Part shown: positions 1 to 11,954 of the stretch, piece by piece
Layout of the letters: each line of letters opens with the position of its first letter
How positions within the stretch are numbered: the first letter of the stretch is position 1
From: Anisus vortex
Lineage: Eukaryota; Mollusca; Gastropoda; Planorbidae
Assembly: GCA_949126835.1 (NCBI GenBank)
Contig: OX421494.1
Location: 23,272,196 to 23,336,195 of the forward strand
Reading direction: 5' to 3'
Length of the DNA stretch: 64,000 bases
Notes under the pieces: generated by a model
The model's database searches: none
Told to the model about the DNA's origin: nothing
What the model saw: the letters and a program-made list of their open reading frames with translations, nothing else
Program-made: the position numbers and the translations under genes

Positions 1-110
1 TTAAAACATTAATAAAGATGCAAGACTAGACTCGGACCACGGATGAGCGTAGGACGCAATAATCTTTTTTAAAGAAGGAGTGTCTGTAATATATAAGAAG
101 ATAAAACGGA
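1..110 (+). repeat. LINE 3' tail fragment (dispersed family T)
   Basis: This is the 3' end of a LINE family found again at 8480-8914, 14000-14290, 48541-48720, 54597-54618, 57612-57634 and 60950-60995. The shared landmarks are GTAGGACGCAATAATCTT and GGAGTGTCTGTAA. The copy begins before the window edge, so its full length is unknown. No coding sequence remains here. Confidence 0.6.
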
Positions 111-466
111 TTTTTAAAAATGCAATAAAACAAAATCACGAAACACAAGGAATTCTGTAAGCCTAATGGATACTTCTAAATATTCATGCTCTTCCATTGT
201 AAAGCAACTCTTTAGCAAATATTATTATTATATACATTATATGTTGACATAATGTTTTGGGGCTCAAAGTACATAAGTGGTCAAGAAGTCTCCCCTTACC
301 AAGTTTTGCCCTAATATATTTACTCTAGGCTAAAAGTTATGTGTGTTATTTCTGTAGAAGAAATACACAGTCTCCCTAAAGTATAATTATAATTGTATTT
401 ATTGGACAAGAACAACAGAGGCTTGCCAAGTAAATTAACAAAACAATAATACAAACAAAAAACAAC
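111..466. other. AT-rich stretch, nothing recognised
   Basis: I see no frame, RNA gene or repeat boundary here beyond general AT-richness. Confidence 0.5.
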
Positions 467-600
467 ACACATACAACAATGAAAGCCAAAAAGCAGGAAA
501 AAACAGAAAAACAAAACAGAAGAACAAAACAGAAGAACAAAACAGAAGAACAAAACAGAAAAACAAAACAGAAGAACAAAACAGAAAAACAAAAGAGAAA
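467..600. repeat. 12-bp AC/AG-rich tandem repeat
   Basis: Units close to ACAAAACAGAAG repeat about ten times with single-base changes. The Phe/Cys/Leu-rich minus-strand frames across it are products of the repeat. Confidence 0.8.
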
Positions 601-781
601 TACAAAGGAGAATGCTTTTATCCCAACATTCTGATCTTTACATTATCAGCTGTTACACTCGCCTACATTGTTAATTGAGAATTAAGTTTTTATGTACCGA
701 TATATTCCTTTTTAACTCTTGCTAATTGATAGAAGCTGCCGGCCTGTTGTTAATAGATGTGAGAAGGAGACTTTTAAAGAT

Positions 782-819
<38 letters not shown>
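782..819. repeat. (GA)n microsatellite
   Basis: A nearly pure AG dinucleotide run of about 38 bp. Confidence 0.9.
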
Positions 820-821
<2 letters not shown>

Positions 822-1459
822 TTTCTTGATGTAAAAACAAGAAAGTTTAAGAGATGTAAGACAAAGAAGTTTAACTACGTAAGGCAGTGAAGATATAAGT
901 CAACTTCAGATGTAAGACTAGAGTTTAAAAGATGAAAGTTTAGAGATGAATCAAAAAATTACGGAAGTATATTAAATCTTAGTTCTTTCTTAAGGTCAGT
1001 GCATTTATAGGTATAGTTTTTATTGCTACAGCCACTATAAAATTATATTACTTCAGAAACGTTAATTTAAAATTACTTTCAAACTCATAATTATGTGTTA
1101 ATTAATGTCTTTATAGCTGCCAGTTTTTTAGTTAGTCTAATTATCGCTATATTCGCAAATATTTGTTGCTGTTGTTCTAAAACAAGGATTTCAACGTCAA
1201 GATACTGGCGCAACAGCAAACACAAGTATAAGGCCCAAAATATAATACTGATTTTTTTAAAACATAATTTGGACGGAATATGAAGCTATTAGAGATGGAA
1301 TACCTAAATATTAAAATAAAATTATAGACACAATGTACAGCAAACATAATATACTCATCATAAATATAGCAAGGACACAAAGACAGCATTGGTACAACAC
1401 TAAACTGATTTCAATTATGACTAAATATTGACAGGCTAGGGAAGCAGCGTAGATAACAT
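820..1459. other. AT-rich stretch, nothing recognised
   Basis: Only short frames of about 60-70 codons occur, with no recognisable protein motif or splice context. Confidence 0.5.
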
Positions 1460-1670
1460 AGAGACACAGTATACAGACCACATCATACAGACACAGTATT
1501 ATACATATACATTATAAATACACAGTATTATACAGACACAGTATACCGACACAGTATTATACAGATACAGTATACGGGCACAGTATACAGACACAGTACA
1601 CAGACACAGTACACAGACACAGTACACAGGCACATCATACAGACACAGTATACAGACATAGTTTAAGTGA
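1460..1670. repeat. CAGACACAGTAT-type degenerate minisatellite
   Basis: Variants of ACAGACACAGTAT and ACAGTACACAG recur in tandem with units of 10-13 bp. The Val/Cys/Tyr-rich minus-strand frame over it is a repeat artefact. Confidence 0.8.
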
Positions 1671-3402
1671 TAAAGCGTTGACACGTATATTTCAACACAA
1701 TAAAACTTAGATTGAATACTTTCTTTGACCCCTGACCTCAGAACACATTGATCATCGATAATAATCAGGTCAATGGGGTAAGCTTAACATTTTTGAAATT
1801 CCTCTGGGGGCTAGAGTTATGTTGATGCTTTTTTTTATTTACCTGTAAACCTGTGTATCCCCCCCTCCCCCAACACACACACCTCAAAGAACTCTCGAGG
1901 TTTTGGAATTGAGGGACGGGGGGGGGGGGGGGGGAAATGTAATTATCGTATGACCCCTGGTCTTGACTTGGGGCTAATCGTGGACTACATTAACCAGAGA
2001 GTGTAAGGCTAAGATCGGGAGAAGGAGTGAAGAAGTTAGAGAAAGAGAGAGAGAGAGAGAGCAATTTCTAAGACAAGCACTCACATCTAACCACTAACCA
2101 CTCAGTAGAAAACTCTAACGTAGAGTGTCCTAGAGCAGAGCTTTTTATTGGGGGCAGTATTTTACTTGGGTAAATGAAAACTATTTGAAGAAGTTAACGT
2201 TATAAAGTATGAATAGGGTTGGGCAATGTTTAGCGTATCTATTTATTTTTGTATTATCAATGAATCTATGTAGTCCAATCCATGTATCCATCTAACTATT
2301 CAGTTATTTTCTTTTTATCTATTTTTTCATTCTTTCTCTATTTTTTTGACTTAATTATCTATTTACCTATTTTCTTTTTATATTTATATCTTTATCTATT
2401 ATCTAATCTATATAACCATCGACTCCCATCGATCATATGTATCTATCAACTTCCGAAATACCTACCTACCTTCCTACCTAACTACACATCTACCTCGCTG
2501 TCTATTTATCAACTACTTACCTATGTATCGATAGATCTGTCCACCTTTACTATAGACAAACCCAAAATAAATCCATTCCTAGTTTTTATCAAACTATCTA
2601 CCTAACTAGCCATACGTCTCTCTATCTTCTCATGTTACCATCTCTCTCTGTTTAAGTTTATTCATTTCAATATAAACAGTACATTGCTATCTGCACATAC
2701 AAGAAAAATCAACTTGCTCAAAGAACAAAACACATATTGAGATAAACATTAAAAACAAAACATGTGACATAAAGCTCATAAACATCAAATATAAAGCGCA
2801 TAAGTCTTTCACCAAGAACATGACACGATTTAATTTGTTTAAAAAAACATAAATAACTTTTACTCCTACGCTCGTTAAATAAAATCAACATACAAAAAAC
2901 TCGCTCACTTTCAAGCAACAACACTCCACACACACACATACACGGGCAGATACACTCACGCGTACAAGGGCGGGCGGGCGGGCGAGCTGACAGCCACAAA
3001 GACATCCACATAGAGTGGGAGAGTACTTGTGTGGCTGGAGCTGGACTAATGGAGGCCAACACGACAAGCCAGGAGTAGGCCCAGGGACCCACTGTCAGCT
3101 CACAGCTACTTGTAGAAAGAAAGCAGTCGACACGTCTCCACGTTAGGCAGCGCAAAAATTGTGGACAAAATCAATGAGGTCTCTATGACAACCTCTAGAA
3201 ATGACGACAATTTACTTTTTTTTTCTTTCTTTTTTTTTTTTAAAAGAGAAACTGAGGCAAACAACAACACTATACATAAAATCAGGAAGGCGAGATGGAA
3301 ACAAGAAAATAACGAAATAATATATTCTTGAAAACACAAAAAAAGGAAATGGATTCTGAGAGGCATAGGAATACTTAAGTTAAAAGTATTTTTTTAAAAT
3401 CT
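1671..3402. other. Low-complexity intergenic DNA
   Basis: The stretch holds a poly-G run near 1918-1934, a short GA run near 2040-2061, a degenerate TATC/CTAC-rich tract at about 2230-2640 and a GGGC run near 2971-2985. I found no credible gene; the 145-codon minus-strand frame at 2718-3155 lacks any family motif. Confidence 0.5.
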
Positions 3403-3603
3403 TATGGAAAGAGAGGAAAGGGAAAAGAGAGATAATACTAGCAGAGAGAGAAAGAGCGAGAGAGGGGGGAGAGAGAGAGAAAGAGAGAGGGAGAGAGAGA
3501 GAGAAAGAGATAGAGGGAGAAAGAAAGAGAGAAAGAGAGAAAGAGAGAGAGAGAAAGAGAGAGAGAAAGAGAGAAAGAGAGAAAGAGAGAGAGAAAGAGA
3601 GAA

Positions 3604-3634
<31 letters not shown>

Positions 3635-3793
3635 GAGGGAGAAAGAAAGAGAGAAAGAGAGAGAGAGAGAAAAAGAGAGAGAGAGAGGGAGAGAAAGAGA
3701 GTGAGAGAGAGAAAGAGAGAGAGAAAGAGAGACAGAAAGAGAGATAGAGAAAGAGAGAAAGATAGAAAGAGAGAGAGAGAAAGTGAGAGTGAA

Positions 3794-3824
<31 letters not shown>

Positions 3825-3866
3825 GAGATAGAGAAAGAGAACGAGAGAGGGAGAGAAAGAGAGTGA

Positions 3867-3910
<44 letters not shown>

Positions 3911-3950
3911 TGGAGTGAGGGAGAGAGAGTGAGAGAGATGAATTATATAG
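3403..3950. repeat. Long GA-rich polypurine tract
   Basis: About 550 bp of almost pure purine on the plus strand, built from AGAG and GAAAG units. Both strands stay open as Ser/Leu-rich and Arg/Glu-rich frames purely because of composition. Mirror-symmetric polypurine of this length can adopt triplex (H-DNA) structures. Confidence 0.9.
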
Positions 3951-4060
3951 AAAGACATGTGGACAAACTGGGAGAGTTATATACTGTATAATTAGATAAA
4001 TAAGATACAGACATATAGAGAGGTATGAGAAGAGACAGAAAAAATGAGATGGCGAAATGC

Positions 4061-4110
<50 letters not shown>
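4061..4110. repeat. (GATA)n microsatellite
   Basis: About twelve tandem AGAT units, followed by further GA-rich DNA to about 4390. Confidence 0.95.
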
Positions 4111-4111
<1 letters not shown>

Positions 4112-4620
4112 GAGAGAGGAAGATAGAGAAAGAGGATTAAAATGGAAATGATGTTGACAGACTGTAAGAGAGAGGGAGAAACAGAGAGTCCGAGGCGGAC
4201 ACATAAGCAGACATATACCGACAGAGAAAGATAGATGCCAGAGAATAGAGAGTTCAAACAATAGAGAGAGATAGGGAGAAACATACAGATAGCAGAAGCA
4301 TGAAACTTACCAAGAGATAGAGAGAGAGAAAGATAGATAGAGGGGAGGGGAGAGAGACAGCTGGGGAGATGGGGGAGGGGGGAGGATGAAATGTCAGCAG
4401 ATGAAGAAATTAAAACGTTTTAAATTTCTCTGAGTAATAAAGATAAAAAAAATATATTTTAAATACTGGCATCTGAAATGACTGTATGCTTACATACAAA
4501 ACAAAATGGCTGCTGAATATTGCCAATACATTAGATGAAGTCTTTCATGAGTAATTCTAAAGTAAACAAACAACAACTACGCTGAATGGGCAATTTATTT
4601 CTTATACATATTATATTTAA

Positions 4621-5235
4621 ATACAAGCTAAATTGCCCGGCGTTGCCCAGGGTAAACAAAAATACATTCGCCTATGGCCTATAGCTTCAGATAAAAAAAA
4701 ATGTTTTTAATGAAAAAGCTATAATAATTTCTAAAATATAATTATTCATTATTTACTGAAAACATCTAGGAAAGTAATTGAAAATAAATATTGTAATCTG
4801 GTTAAAAAAAAACACTTGTCTTTTTATTTAAAAAAAAGTTAGGAATCGGCCTATACCTGGCTGGGAATCGAACACCTGTCTCCCGGATGTCTAAAATATA
4901 ATTATTAGATTTTACTTACTGAAAAAATTGTAGGAAAGGTTTAAGTCTTGACATTTGTTACAATGTTTTAAAAAAGGTAACATTAATGGACATTCAAAAA
5001 TGTGGCCTGCCAATTGCTATCCCACACAAAAAAAAAAAACAACAACAAGAAAGGAAAAATAATTATGGGGAAAAGAAATCAGGTTAACCGCATGGTAGTC
5101 CAGGACGCTAACCACTGAGCTAGGGAGGACACATGCAAAAATCGAGCTCGTAAAAGTAAAATATAAGACAATAAGGTCACGTGTCTTTATATTAACCAAT
5201 GGAAGTCGGTTTTGACACAAACATCGTACTTTATA
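4621..5235 (-). repeat. tRNA-derived SINE-like element, family B
   Basis: On the minus strand a tRNA-like head lies near 5085-5130 with an A-box-like CTAGCTCAGTGGTTAGCG. The low-coordinate end reads CCTGGGCAACGCCGGGCAAT on the minus strand. The same two landmarks in the same spacing order return at 19255-19670, so this is a dispersed family. A second tRNA-like B-box segment near 4860-4880 suggests a partial duplication or a composite copy. The RTE-like look of the tail is inference. Confidence 0.5.
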
Positions 5236-5437
5236 TACATATATACAGGGTTACCTTTGTGGCAAATGTTGACAGGGGAAAAAAAATTCAATCGTCGTTA
5301 CAAACTGTAGGTTTTTTTTTCTAAGACAGTGTAGTGCAAAGACAAAGGTGAACCATTTTGGACGTTCCATGTTCCGTCTTGGGGTATTCAGTGAAGTCGA
5401 TGGTAAATAAATCATGTCAAATATTATTATTATTGTG

Positions 5438-6178
5438 CCACTAACAATAACTGCAAAACTAGAGAAAACATCAGAGGCGTATGGTATGGAAATCAATGCA
5501 GAAAAGACCAAGGTCATGGCAAATAGAACATTCACAAGTGAAATTCGGGTAAACGGGCAAAAATTCGAAGAGGTCTCCACCTTCAAATATCTAGGGGCCA
5601 TAATATCCGACGAAGGTTCAAAGCCAGAAATTCTTGCCAGAATGGCCCAGACCACCGCAGCGCTGAGCAAACTTAAACACATCTGGCAAAGCAAGAAATT
5701 ATCTCTCAGATCAAAGATTCGACTAATGCGCTCTCTGGCGACGTCGGTCTTCTTGTATGGATGCGAGGCTTGAACACTTACTGCAGACCTACAAAGAAGA
5801 ATCAGTACGCTAGAGATGAGATGTTACCGCAAGATATTGAACATCTCCTATACAGAGCATATCACAAACGAAGTGGTCCGCAATGAAATAGCTGCTGTCA
5901 TCGGCCCATACGAGGACCTTCTCACCTCAATTAAGAAGAAAAAACTGAAATGGAATGGACACGTGGCAAGATCTGGAGGTCTTTCAAAGACTATAATGCA
6001 GGGCACAGTCCAGGGAGGAAGAAAAAGCGGCAGGCAAAAGAAGAGATGGGAAGACAACATCAAGGAGTGGACCGGCCTGTCATTCATCGTCTTCCAAAGG
6101 GCATCACAGGACCGGAACAAATGGCAAGAGATTGTGAACAGTCAACGATGGCGCCCCAACGACCCACCCACGGGTTGA
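5438..6178 (+). pseudogene. RTE-like LINE reverse transcriptase C-terminus, one stop
   Basis: This is the C-terminal third of an RTE-clade endonuclease-reverse transcriptase. The frame starting in register with 5414 contains the post-catalytic motifs FKYLGAIIS, a SVFLYGCE segment and RKILNISY, then KLKWNGHVARS and KRWEDNIKEWTGL. An in-frame TGA at 5771-5773 sits where the family usually has Trp after GCE. Endonuclease and the catalytic palm motifs are missing, so the copy is 5'-truncated; the true junction is near 5420-5440, and the upstream Met at 5414 is probably not LINE sequence. It ends in a TGA at 6176-6178 followed by a short AT-rich tail. It is dead and unrelated to its neighbours. 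Confidence 0.85.
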
Positions 6179-6189
6179 GGGATAGGTGA

Positions 6190-6850
6190 AGTTAAAGAAC
6201 AATAACTAAGCGACATCCTTATTAAAGAACGGGGGTACGAAACCCCACAAACAAAACAATTAAACTAGACACAGGAAAATAAAATAAATCAAACATTCCA
6301 AAATGTTCCAGGACCATATCAAAGCCGGACTTTGGCATTTTTCTTTTATACGCGGGTGTGGAAAGTGAAAGTTCATTGTACTTAAAAAAATGTAATACTA
6401 AAGCCCTGTGAGACAGTGGTCAATTGTAGTAGTTGTTTTTTTTAATACTCATTTTCATGGTATTATCATTTATTTTCTTTGCGTGATAATCGATTTCTGT
6501 AGACCGGATTGTGAATCATTTTTTTAGACAAATCTACAAGGTCAGGTGAAGCAGCAATGTAGCCATTTTGAAATAGAAGAAAATTAAATGTGGGTGAATG
6601 AATTCAATTGTTTTGAATCGTGAAACGAGAAGTTGTCATGTGTCAGACGTCATTCATGGAAAGTTACCAACATTTTAAGAACGTTTTTACTTTCAATTCC
6701 ATGTCCAGAAATGAAAAAAATAACAAAAACAAAAAAAAACAAAGCCCGACGTATTTCTAATGCTTATTGACAAATGAACATAATACTCACATTTCATGAC
6801 GTCCATTTCTTGTGAAGGCTGTAGATCTATCTATATATACCACAAAGGAT
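6190..6850. other. Stretch with nothing recognised
   Basis: AT-rich flank of the RTE remnant without frames, RNA genes or clear repeats. Confidence 0.5.
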
Positions 6851-6888
6851 GATAATAAGTGTGTCAACACTACAGAGGCTATCCAACA

Positions 6889-6975
6889 AGCCACCATTAC
6901 ACGGGCTGATATCCAACAAGCAACCATTACAAGGGCTGATATCCAATAAGCCACCATTACACGGGCAGATATCCA
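6889..6975. repeat. 30-bp tandem repeat, about three copies
   Basis: Units starting TATCCAACAAGCCACCATTA repeat every 30 bp with a few substitutions. Because 30 is a multiple of three it gives repeat-like peptides in the minus-strand frames, which are artefacts. Confidence 0.85.
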
Positions 6976-7196
6976 TAAACTTCTGTCTGCAAAAGAAAAA
7001 AATCCATGGATACATTTAATAACGCAAAATGTTATCTTTAAAAATGATTCTTTTCTATTGTCCACTGACTGTTGACAAGTAAATCTACCCTGATATGTTA
7101 GTTTAAAATTACATAAAATTTGTTAATGAATGATAAATTCGATACAGCGATCCTTAAAATTATTTTGTACACACAATTATGAGCTGACCTAAATTT

Positions 7197-7425
7197 AAGT
7201 AGAGTACCCTGTCGGACAGATTTGAAGCCGGAGAAGCAGCGTTTACCATTTACTGTGGCCACATCGTACTAGGAGAGTGCGTTGCCAGCACAATGCCCAG
7301 CCGCCTTTACTTTACCCCAAATAAAGTCAGGACAACTTCTAGCCTTCACCGGGATTCGAACCCAGGACACATTCGGTACGACAGCCGGACGCGTTGCCGC
7401 CCGGTCACCGTGCTGCCGACCTATA
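7197..7425 (-). repeat. tRNA-derived SINE, family A
   Basis: Read on the minus strand the element has a tRNA-like head (A-box region near 7395-7415, B box GGTTCGAATCC at 7352-7362), then a body with ACTTTATTTGGGGTAAAGTA, then a tail with ACAGGGTACTCTA. Related copies lie at 15237-15835, 20655-20770 and 60185-60390. Internal Pol III promoter boxes are the evidence for tRNA ancestry. Confidence 0.75.
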
Positions 7426-7654
7426 TTTAGTTTACTTTAAATTTTTTTTTTTTTAAATTTGCTAAAAGGCAAATTCTAAATATTTAGGTGACACACTGAC
7501 CAGCCACTCATGATCATCAAATATTAATTGTGCAATGAATTAATTATAAATCGTTATTTTATTAATATTGTAGGCCCTATATTTTTTTTTAAAAGGAACT
7601 TACAAAGAACATATCGAAAAGGTATACAAATAATTTGAAAATAACATACGAACA

Positions 7655-7745
7655 ATAATAATAATAATTATTATAATATTTGTTTAGCGCTGCCAACGAC
7701 CACAATGTAAGCTCAGAGCGCGTTTAACATACAACTAAGAACACG
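7655..7745 (-). repeat. L2-like LINE 3' tail
   Basis: On the minus strand this ends GCGCTAAACAAATATT followed by an ATT-rich microsatellite. The same terminal arrangement (GCGCTATATAAAT plus microsatellite) closes the large LINE at 28331 and the fragment at 63132. Confidence 0.6.
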
Positions 7746-8479
7746 GATATTACTCTAGGCTAGGAGACAGAGCTAATTGACTTCACTAAGAAAGAACTCA
7801 CAATGAATTTACTTAGAAGTTCCTCAGAACTTGAAGATATAAAAAAAAAACGTGCGGAGAGCAAATATAGTATATAAACATACCGTACACAGAACGATGC
7901 GTGTCTCGCTCCTAATTCCAGCATTAAGATCTATGCAAATAACACGATCTATAATTATTCATGAGTTATCAACTCAGCCCGTTATTTACATATGCACAAA
8001 CTCAAAAGATAACCATGAATAAACTGTATGATGTATTGAAACAAAGTCTATAATAAGATGGACAGCTTGCTTTAATATTTCTGCTATTTGATGACTCGAA
8101 TGACTTCTTTTCGGAATTCCCGATTCCGGTTTGCACTTTGCACTTCCGTGTTATTCAATCGCTATGATTTTCTCAATGAAAAATTAAAATCGAAAGTTGT
8201 ATACAGCGGAAACCTTTAATGCAATCGTAGGAGCGTCATTTAAGTCAGCCTTATTGGTTACGCGAGGAATAAAAAAGAACATATAATCTCTAAAAATAGA
8301 GCAAGCCGTCCATCTTTTTATAGTATTTGATTGAAGTAACAGGTAACGAGCTTGTAAATTTTATACGTGGATACGAATATTCAGAATCTCAATATTGTAA
8401 AAATATAACTTTATATTATAGTTCATAACATTATCTAATAGTAAGTTCTATAGAATAATTATCTTTATTCTATATCTAT
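7746..8479. other. Stretch with nothing recognised
   Basis: No frame above 60 codons and no repeat boundary detected. Confidence 0.5.
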
Positions 8480-8914
8480 GTATGACCAAGACATAGAAAC
8501 GTTTTATCTTCTTTTATATGTTACAGACACTCCTTCTATACAGAAGATTATTGCGTCCTACGTTTATCCGTGTTATTGAATCCAGTCTTGCGTTTTGATT
8601 AGTGTTACTAATGATGTTAAGTTTTTCGTATGCCTGGATTGTTCAGGTAACCCATTCCATTCCCGGATGCCGCTCGAGAAGAAAGAGAAGCTATATACAT
8701 GAACGTATATCGATATTTCACAAAGACTTCCTTGTGTACAATGCAATAAGGTGGTCTCAAGGCTTAACATCTGCCTAATGTCGAAGTAATTATTCTTGAA
8801 GAAGTCAACCTTCAATCTAAGGAAAATATTCAGAAACACCGCTAGGAGAAGAAGAAGAAAATCAGTAATGGTCTGTTGTTTGGTTAATATAATCGATATT
8901 GATGACTGTAGCAC
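8480..8914 (-). pseudogene. LINE reverse transcriptase C-terminal tail (family T)
   Basis: The minus-strand frame 8573-8914 contains FSFFSSGIREWNGLPEQSRH, the conserved SFF-x-x-x-I-R-x-W-N-x-L-P motif at the extreme C-terminus of many LINE reverse transcriptases. It is followed by the family T 3' UTR down to about 8480 (GCGTCCTACG, ACTCCTTCTATA on the plus strand). The rest of the LINE is absent. A homologous plus-strand copy at 13990-14290 encodes nearly the same motif. Confidence 0.75.
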
Positions 8915-9373
8915 AACAGTCTGTCACGAATACGTCTAGAGTCTAGACACGACAAGCAGCTTCGTATCGATACTCTTACTGAATGGAAGCTAAGGCCGAT
9001 CAAAAGGATAATACCTTCTCAGCGATACCACGCCATTAGTTACGCAATCTAGAGGATTGGGGGGGGGGGGGGGCTGGGGCGGCAATCACAGGGCGTTATT
9101 TCAAATTCTAGTACTCCCCGCCTCCTTCCTTAAATCTGTTGATCTCTCCCGCCCCTCTACTCCATTATCTCCACTCCTCCCCCTCCTCCCCCCCCCCCCC
9201 CCCCCCACCACCTCCTTCAAACTTCTCATCATGAAATTCTTTTGTGTTTTGTGAAGAGCGGCCATGAGAAGCTAAAAAATTCTTTGATTTATCTAATCTT
9301 GTACAGCTCTCGCTCCAACAACAACCAACTACACTATCTACAGCACCAAATACACCAGCACAATCAACTATAC
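8915..9373. other. Poly-G/poly-C rich stretch
   Basis: It contains a G run at about 9059-9073 and a C run at about 9190-9206, which underlie the Gly- and Pro-rich frames. No gene is supported. Confidence 0.5.
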
Positions 9374-11333
9374 CAGGGATCGGCAACCTAAGGCACTCGT
9401 GGCAAACTTGGCACGAAGAGCGATTTACAATGGCACGCGAAAGACCACCATACTCCACGAGGTGTTTTTTTTATTGATGATAAAAAAACAAACATTTTCC
9501 GGTTCACAATGAGGAAAACTGATTGTTGAAGCCGATGTTTCTGAATGACGGAGCGACACATTTCATTAAGTTGTGCTTGCATTTACAAGGACGAGGTCAA
9601 ACAGCACTTGAACTGTTAGACCACAGGAATGGATTTGCACATATCTTGAGTGAAATACATTTCAAAACATTTTAACTAAATGTAAGATAAGAAAATATTT
9701 CTTTATTGATAAAAAAAAAAGAAATTTGTCTTGATTAGAGATGGTTTGGCTTTCAGCATATTTTAAACAGTATAAAGGCATATATTAAGATAGTTTGATG
9801 GGCTTTTTCAGAAGTAGGCTATATTGAAGCACTCAAAGTGGCGTTTTCTAAACAAAGACAGCACTTTCAAATTCATGGGCTCAAATTCATGGCCTAACTG
9901 GCTTGATCTTGCTACAACTTTCTTAGATATAGATATTCTTTTAAGTGGAGGAATATTGACGATTGTAAATTACAGCCATTTGAATTTAAAATATATTTGT
10001 TTAAAATGGGCATAGAAAAGTGCCAATTTGCAGGAAAACATGGATAGAAGTTGCTCTAATTTCAGCTTTTAGTTCAACTTACACATTTGAACAGAATGTA
10101 TTCCACATGACAGCTGTGTTAAGCATTCACTTACACTTCCCTACTCAGAGATGACTAAATATGTATCTTCCATTATAAATTAGCGAACATCATTCAAGAC
10201 AAGGCGCTCATTAATTCATACAGACTAATTACATTGAAAAGAGTTTTTATGCGCATCTTCTATAATTAAACATAAATATAAGTAATTCAAAAACAACTTG
10301 TTGTTTTTTTATGTAATAATTATAAGAGACTTTTAATAGCATTATATTGTGAAATTGTTGTAATTATTGATGTTTAAAAGATAAACTCCTTACGGATTAA
10401 ATAGACAAACAAATAATGCAGGAAATGTTTTTTTACACATGTTTAAAAAAAAAGTAAAGTCAGACTAAATAACGTAAATTAATTATATACCTCTAATAAT
10501 TAAATATTGTAATGAATACCGAAATGTTGGATTTATATAAATAAATATTAATTAGTCAGTAATATTTGTTAAATTGTAAAACATAACTTGTTTGGGATCA
10601 CTGTTGAATCAAATTTAGAAAGTAAATTATAATTAAAGGGAGGTAGTTAGCCCATTTTATTTGCGCTAATATTTCTAATATTATCTTTCATATTTTTCTT
10701 TTATAAAAGTCTAAATGGCCAACAATTTATAACTTTATAGTGACCAAACTGTAAAAGTAGTTTTGAAGTTTAAAAATTATATAAATAGTATATGAATAAA
10801 AAATCATATGTACATATTTTATACATTACATTAACTACCCAATTTGTATAATTACTAAGTATCAATTCCGCTGAAATGAAACGCATCACACATATAAGTG
10901 CTACCTAAAATAAAATTAAGGTAAATATCATGACTGAGAACAATTACAATCAAATATAGCAGTTGCTAGATCCTTATCTTGACAACCAAATGATAATGTT
11001 TACAAAATAGTTACCTTAATTGTTAAAGTTTGGTAATTAAATATTGTATTTGGTATAAATGTAATTAAAAAGGATGATAATCAAAAATATTCACAAACAC
11101 GTAATTTTTTTATATTAAATATATTATAGGTCTACGCATTAACGATTTTCTCTATAGATTTCCTTTGCTTTTGGACTTGGTCGAGCTACGGAGTTAAATT
11201 AATTGTCTTATAAAAAATAATAAAACTTGTATAATAGTGCAGGTTGACTTTTATGCTGTTGGCCCGCTGAATGATTTAGAAATCCTAGTTAGGCACACTA
11301 CAAGCAAAAGGGTGCCGACCCCTAAAATGCCTA
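9374..11333 (+). mobile_element. Degenerate hAT-like element, no transposase
   Basis: The left end reads CAGGGATCGGCAACCTAAGG and the right end near 11310-11324 reads GGGTGCCGACCCCT, matching the two ends of the compact MITE at 27543-27747. An 8-mer AACTATAC precedes the left end (9366-9373) and recurs at 11334-11341, about ten bases beyond the expected right tip. Its centre is TA, fitting the nnnTAnnn duplication of Buster-type hATs. The interior is AT-rich with no transposase frame. Confidence 0.55.
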
Positions 11334-11954
11334 AACTATACAACACATGTTACGTTCGAATATAGACTATAGATCATAAGACGTTGAAAATAAAAGAATG
11401 ATCTAGTTTTAAAGGACGAAATCAAAATGTTACTTAGGTGATCAGACATACCTTCCTGTACTTTACTTCTCTTGTGCATTTAAGACTAGGACTCACTCTA
11501 TATTAGACTGTCCTATGGTCGTGTATGCTAAGATTTTTTTAGAAAGTAATAGGCCAAGCAATGGCTTTGCCTGATGCTCATTGAAACTGGAGCGAAAAGG
11601 AGCTTACTATAAAAATATAACATTCTCTATAACATACAAAACATCGAACTCAGCTTCAGAATCTCACATTCGAACACATACTGATATGGATATGTCACGT
11701 TTTTGTAAAACATGAATCTGTCATATAGTTTTGAATATCATTATCACAGATCTATCACCCAGGCTGTTGATGACTGACGCATATCTGTAACACAAATACG
11801 GACTCACATGACACAACTAGATCGTCCACGTTATTTTGACATATTATGCAGATTTCTCATACACTGATAAATACATAGACATTTGATCTTCTGTATTGTA
11901 TCGATTTATTGTGTATTGTATCTATTTATTGTGTATAGTCTCTATAATGTTTAT

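Noticed and set aside
2718..3155. 145-codon minus-strand frame
   Set aside because: Cys-rich chance frame across CA and GGGC simple repeats, without a motif.
3380..3991. Two frames of more than 190 codons, one per strand
   Set aside because: Both are translations of the GA-rich tract (Ser/Leu or Arg/Glu only) with no complexity.
7352..7362. Functional tRNA gene (also 60324, 19530, 26450)
   Set aside because: The boxes sit in SINE copies with SINE bodies attached, and no intact cloverleaf could be traced.
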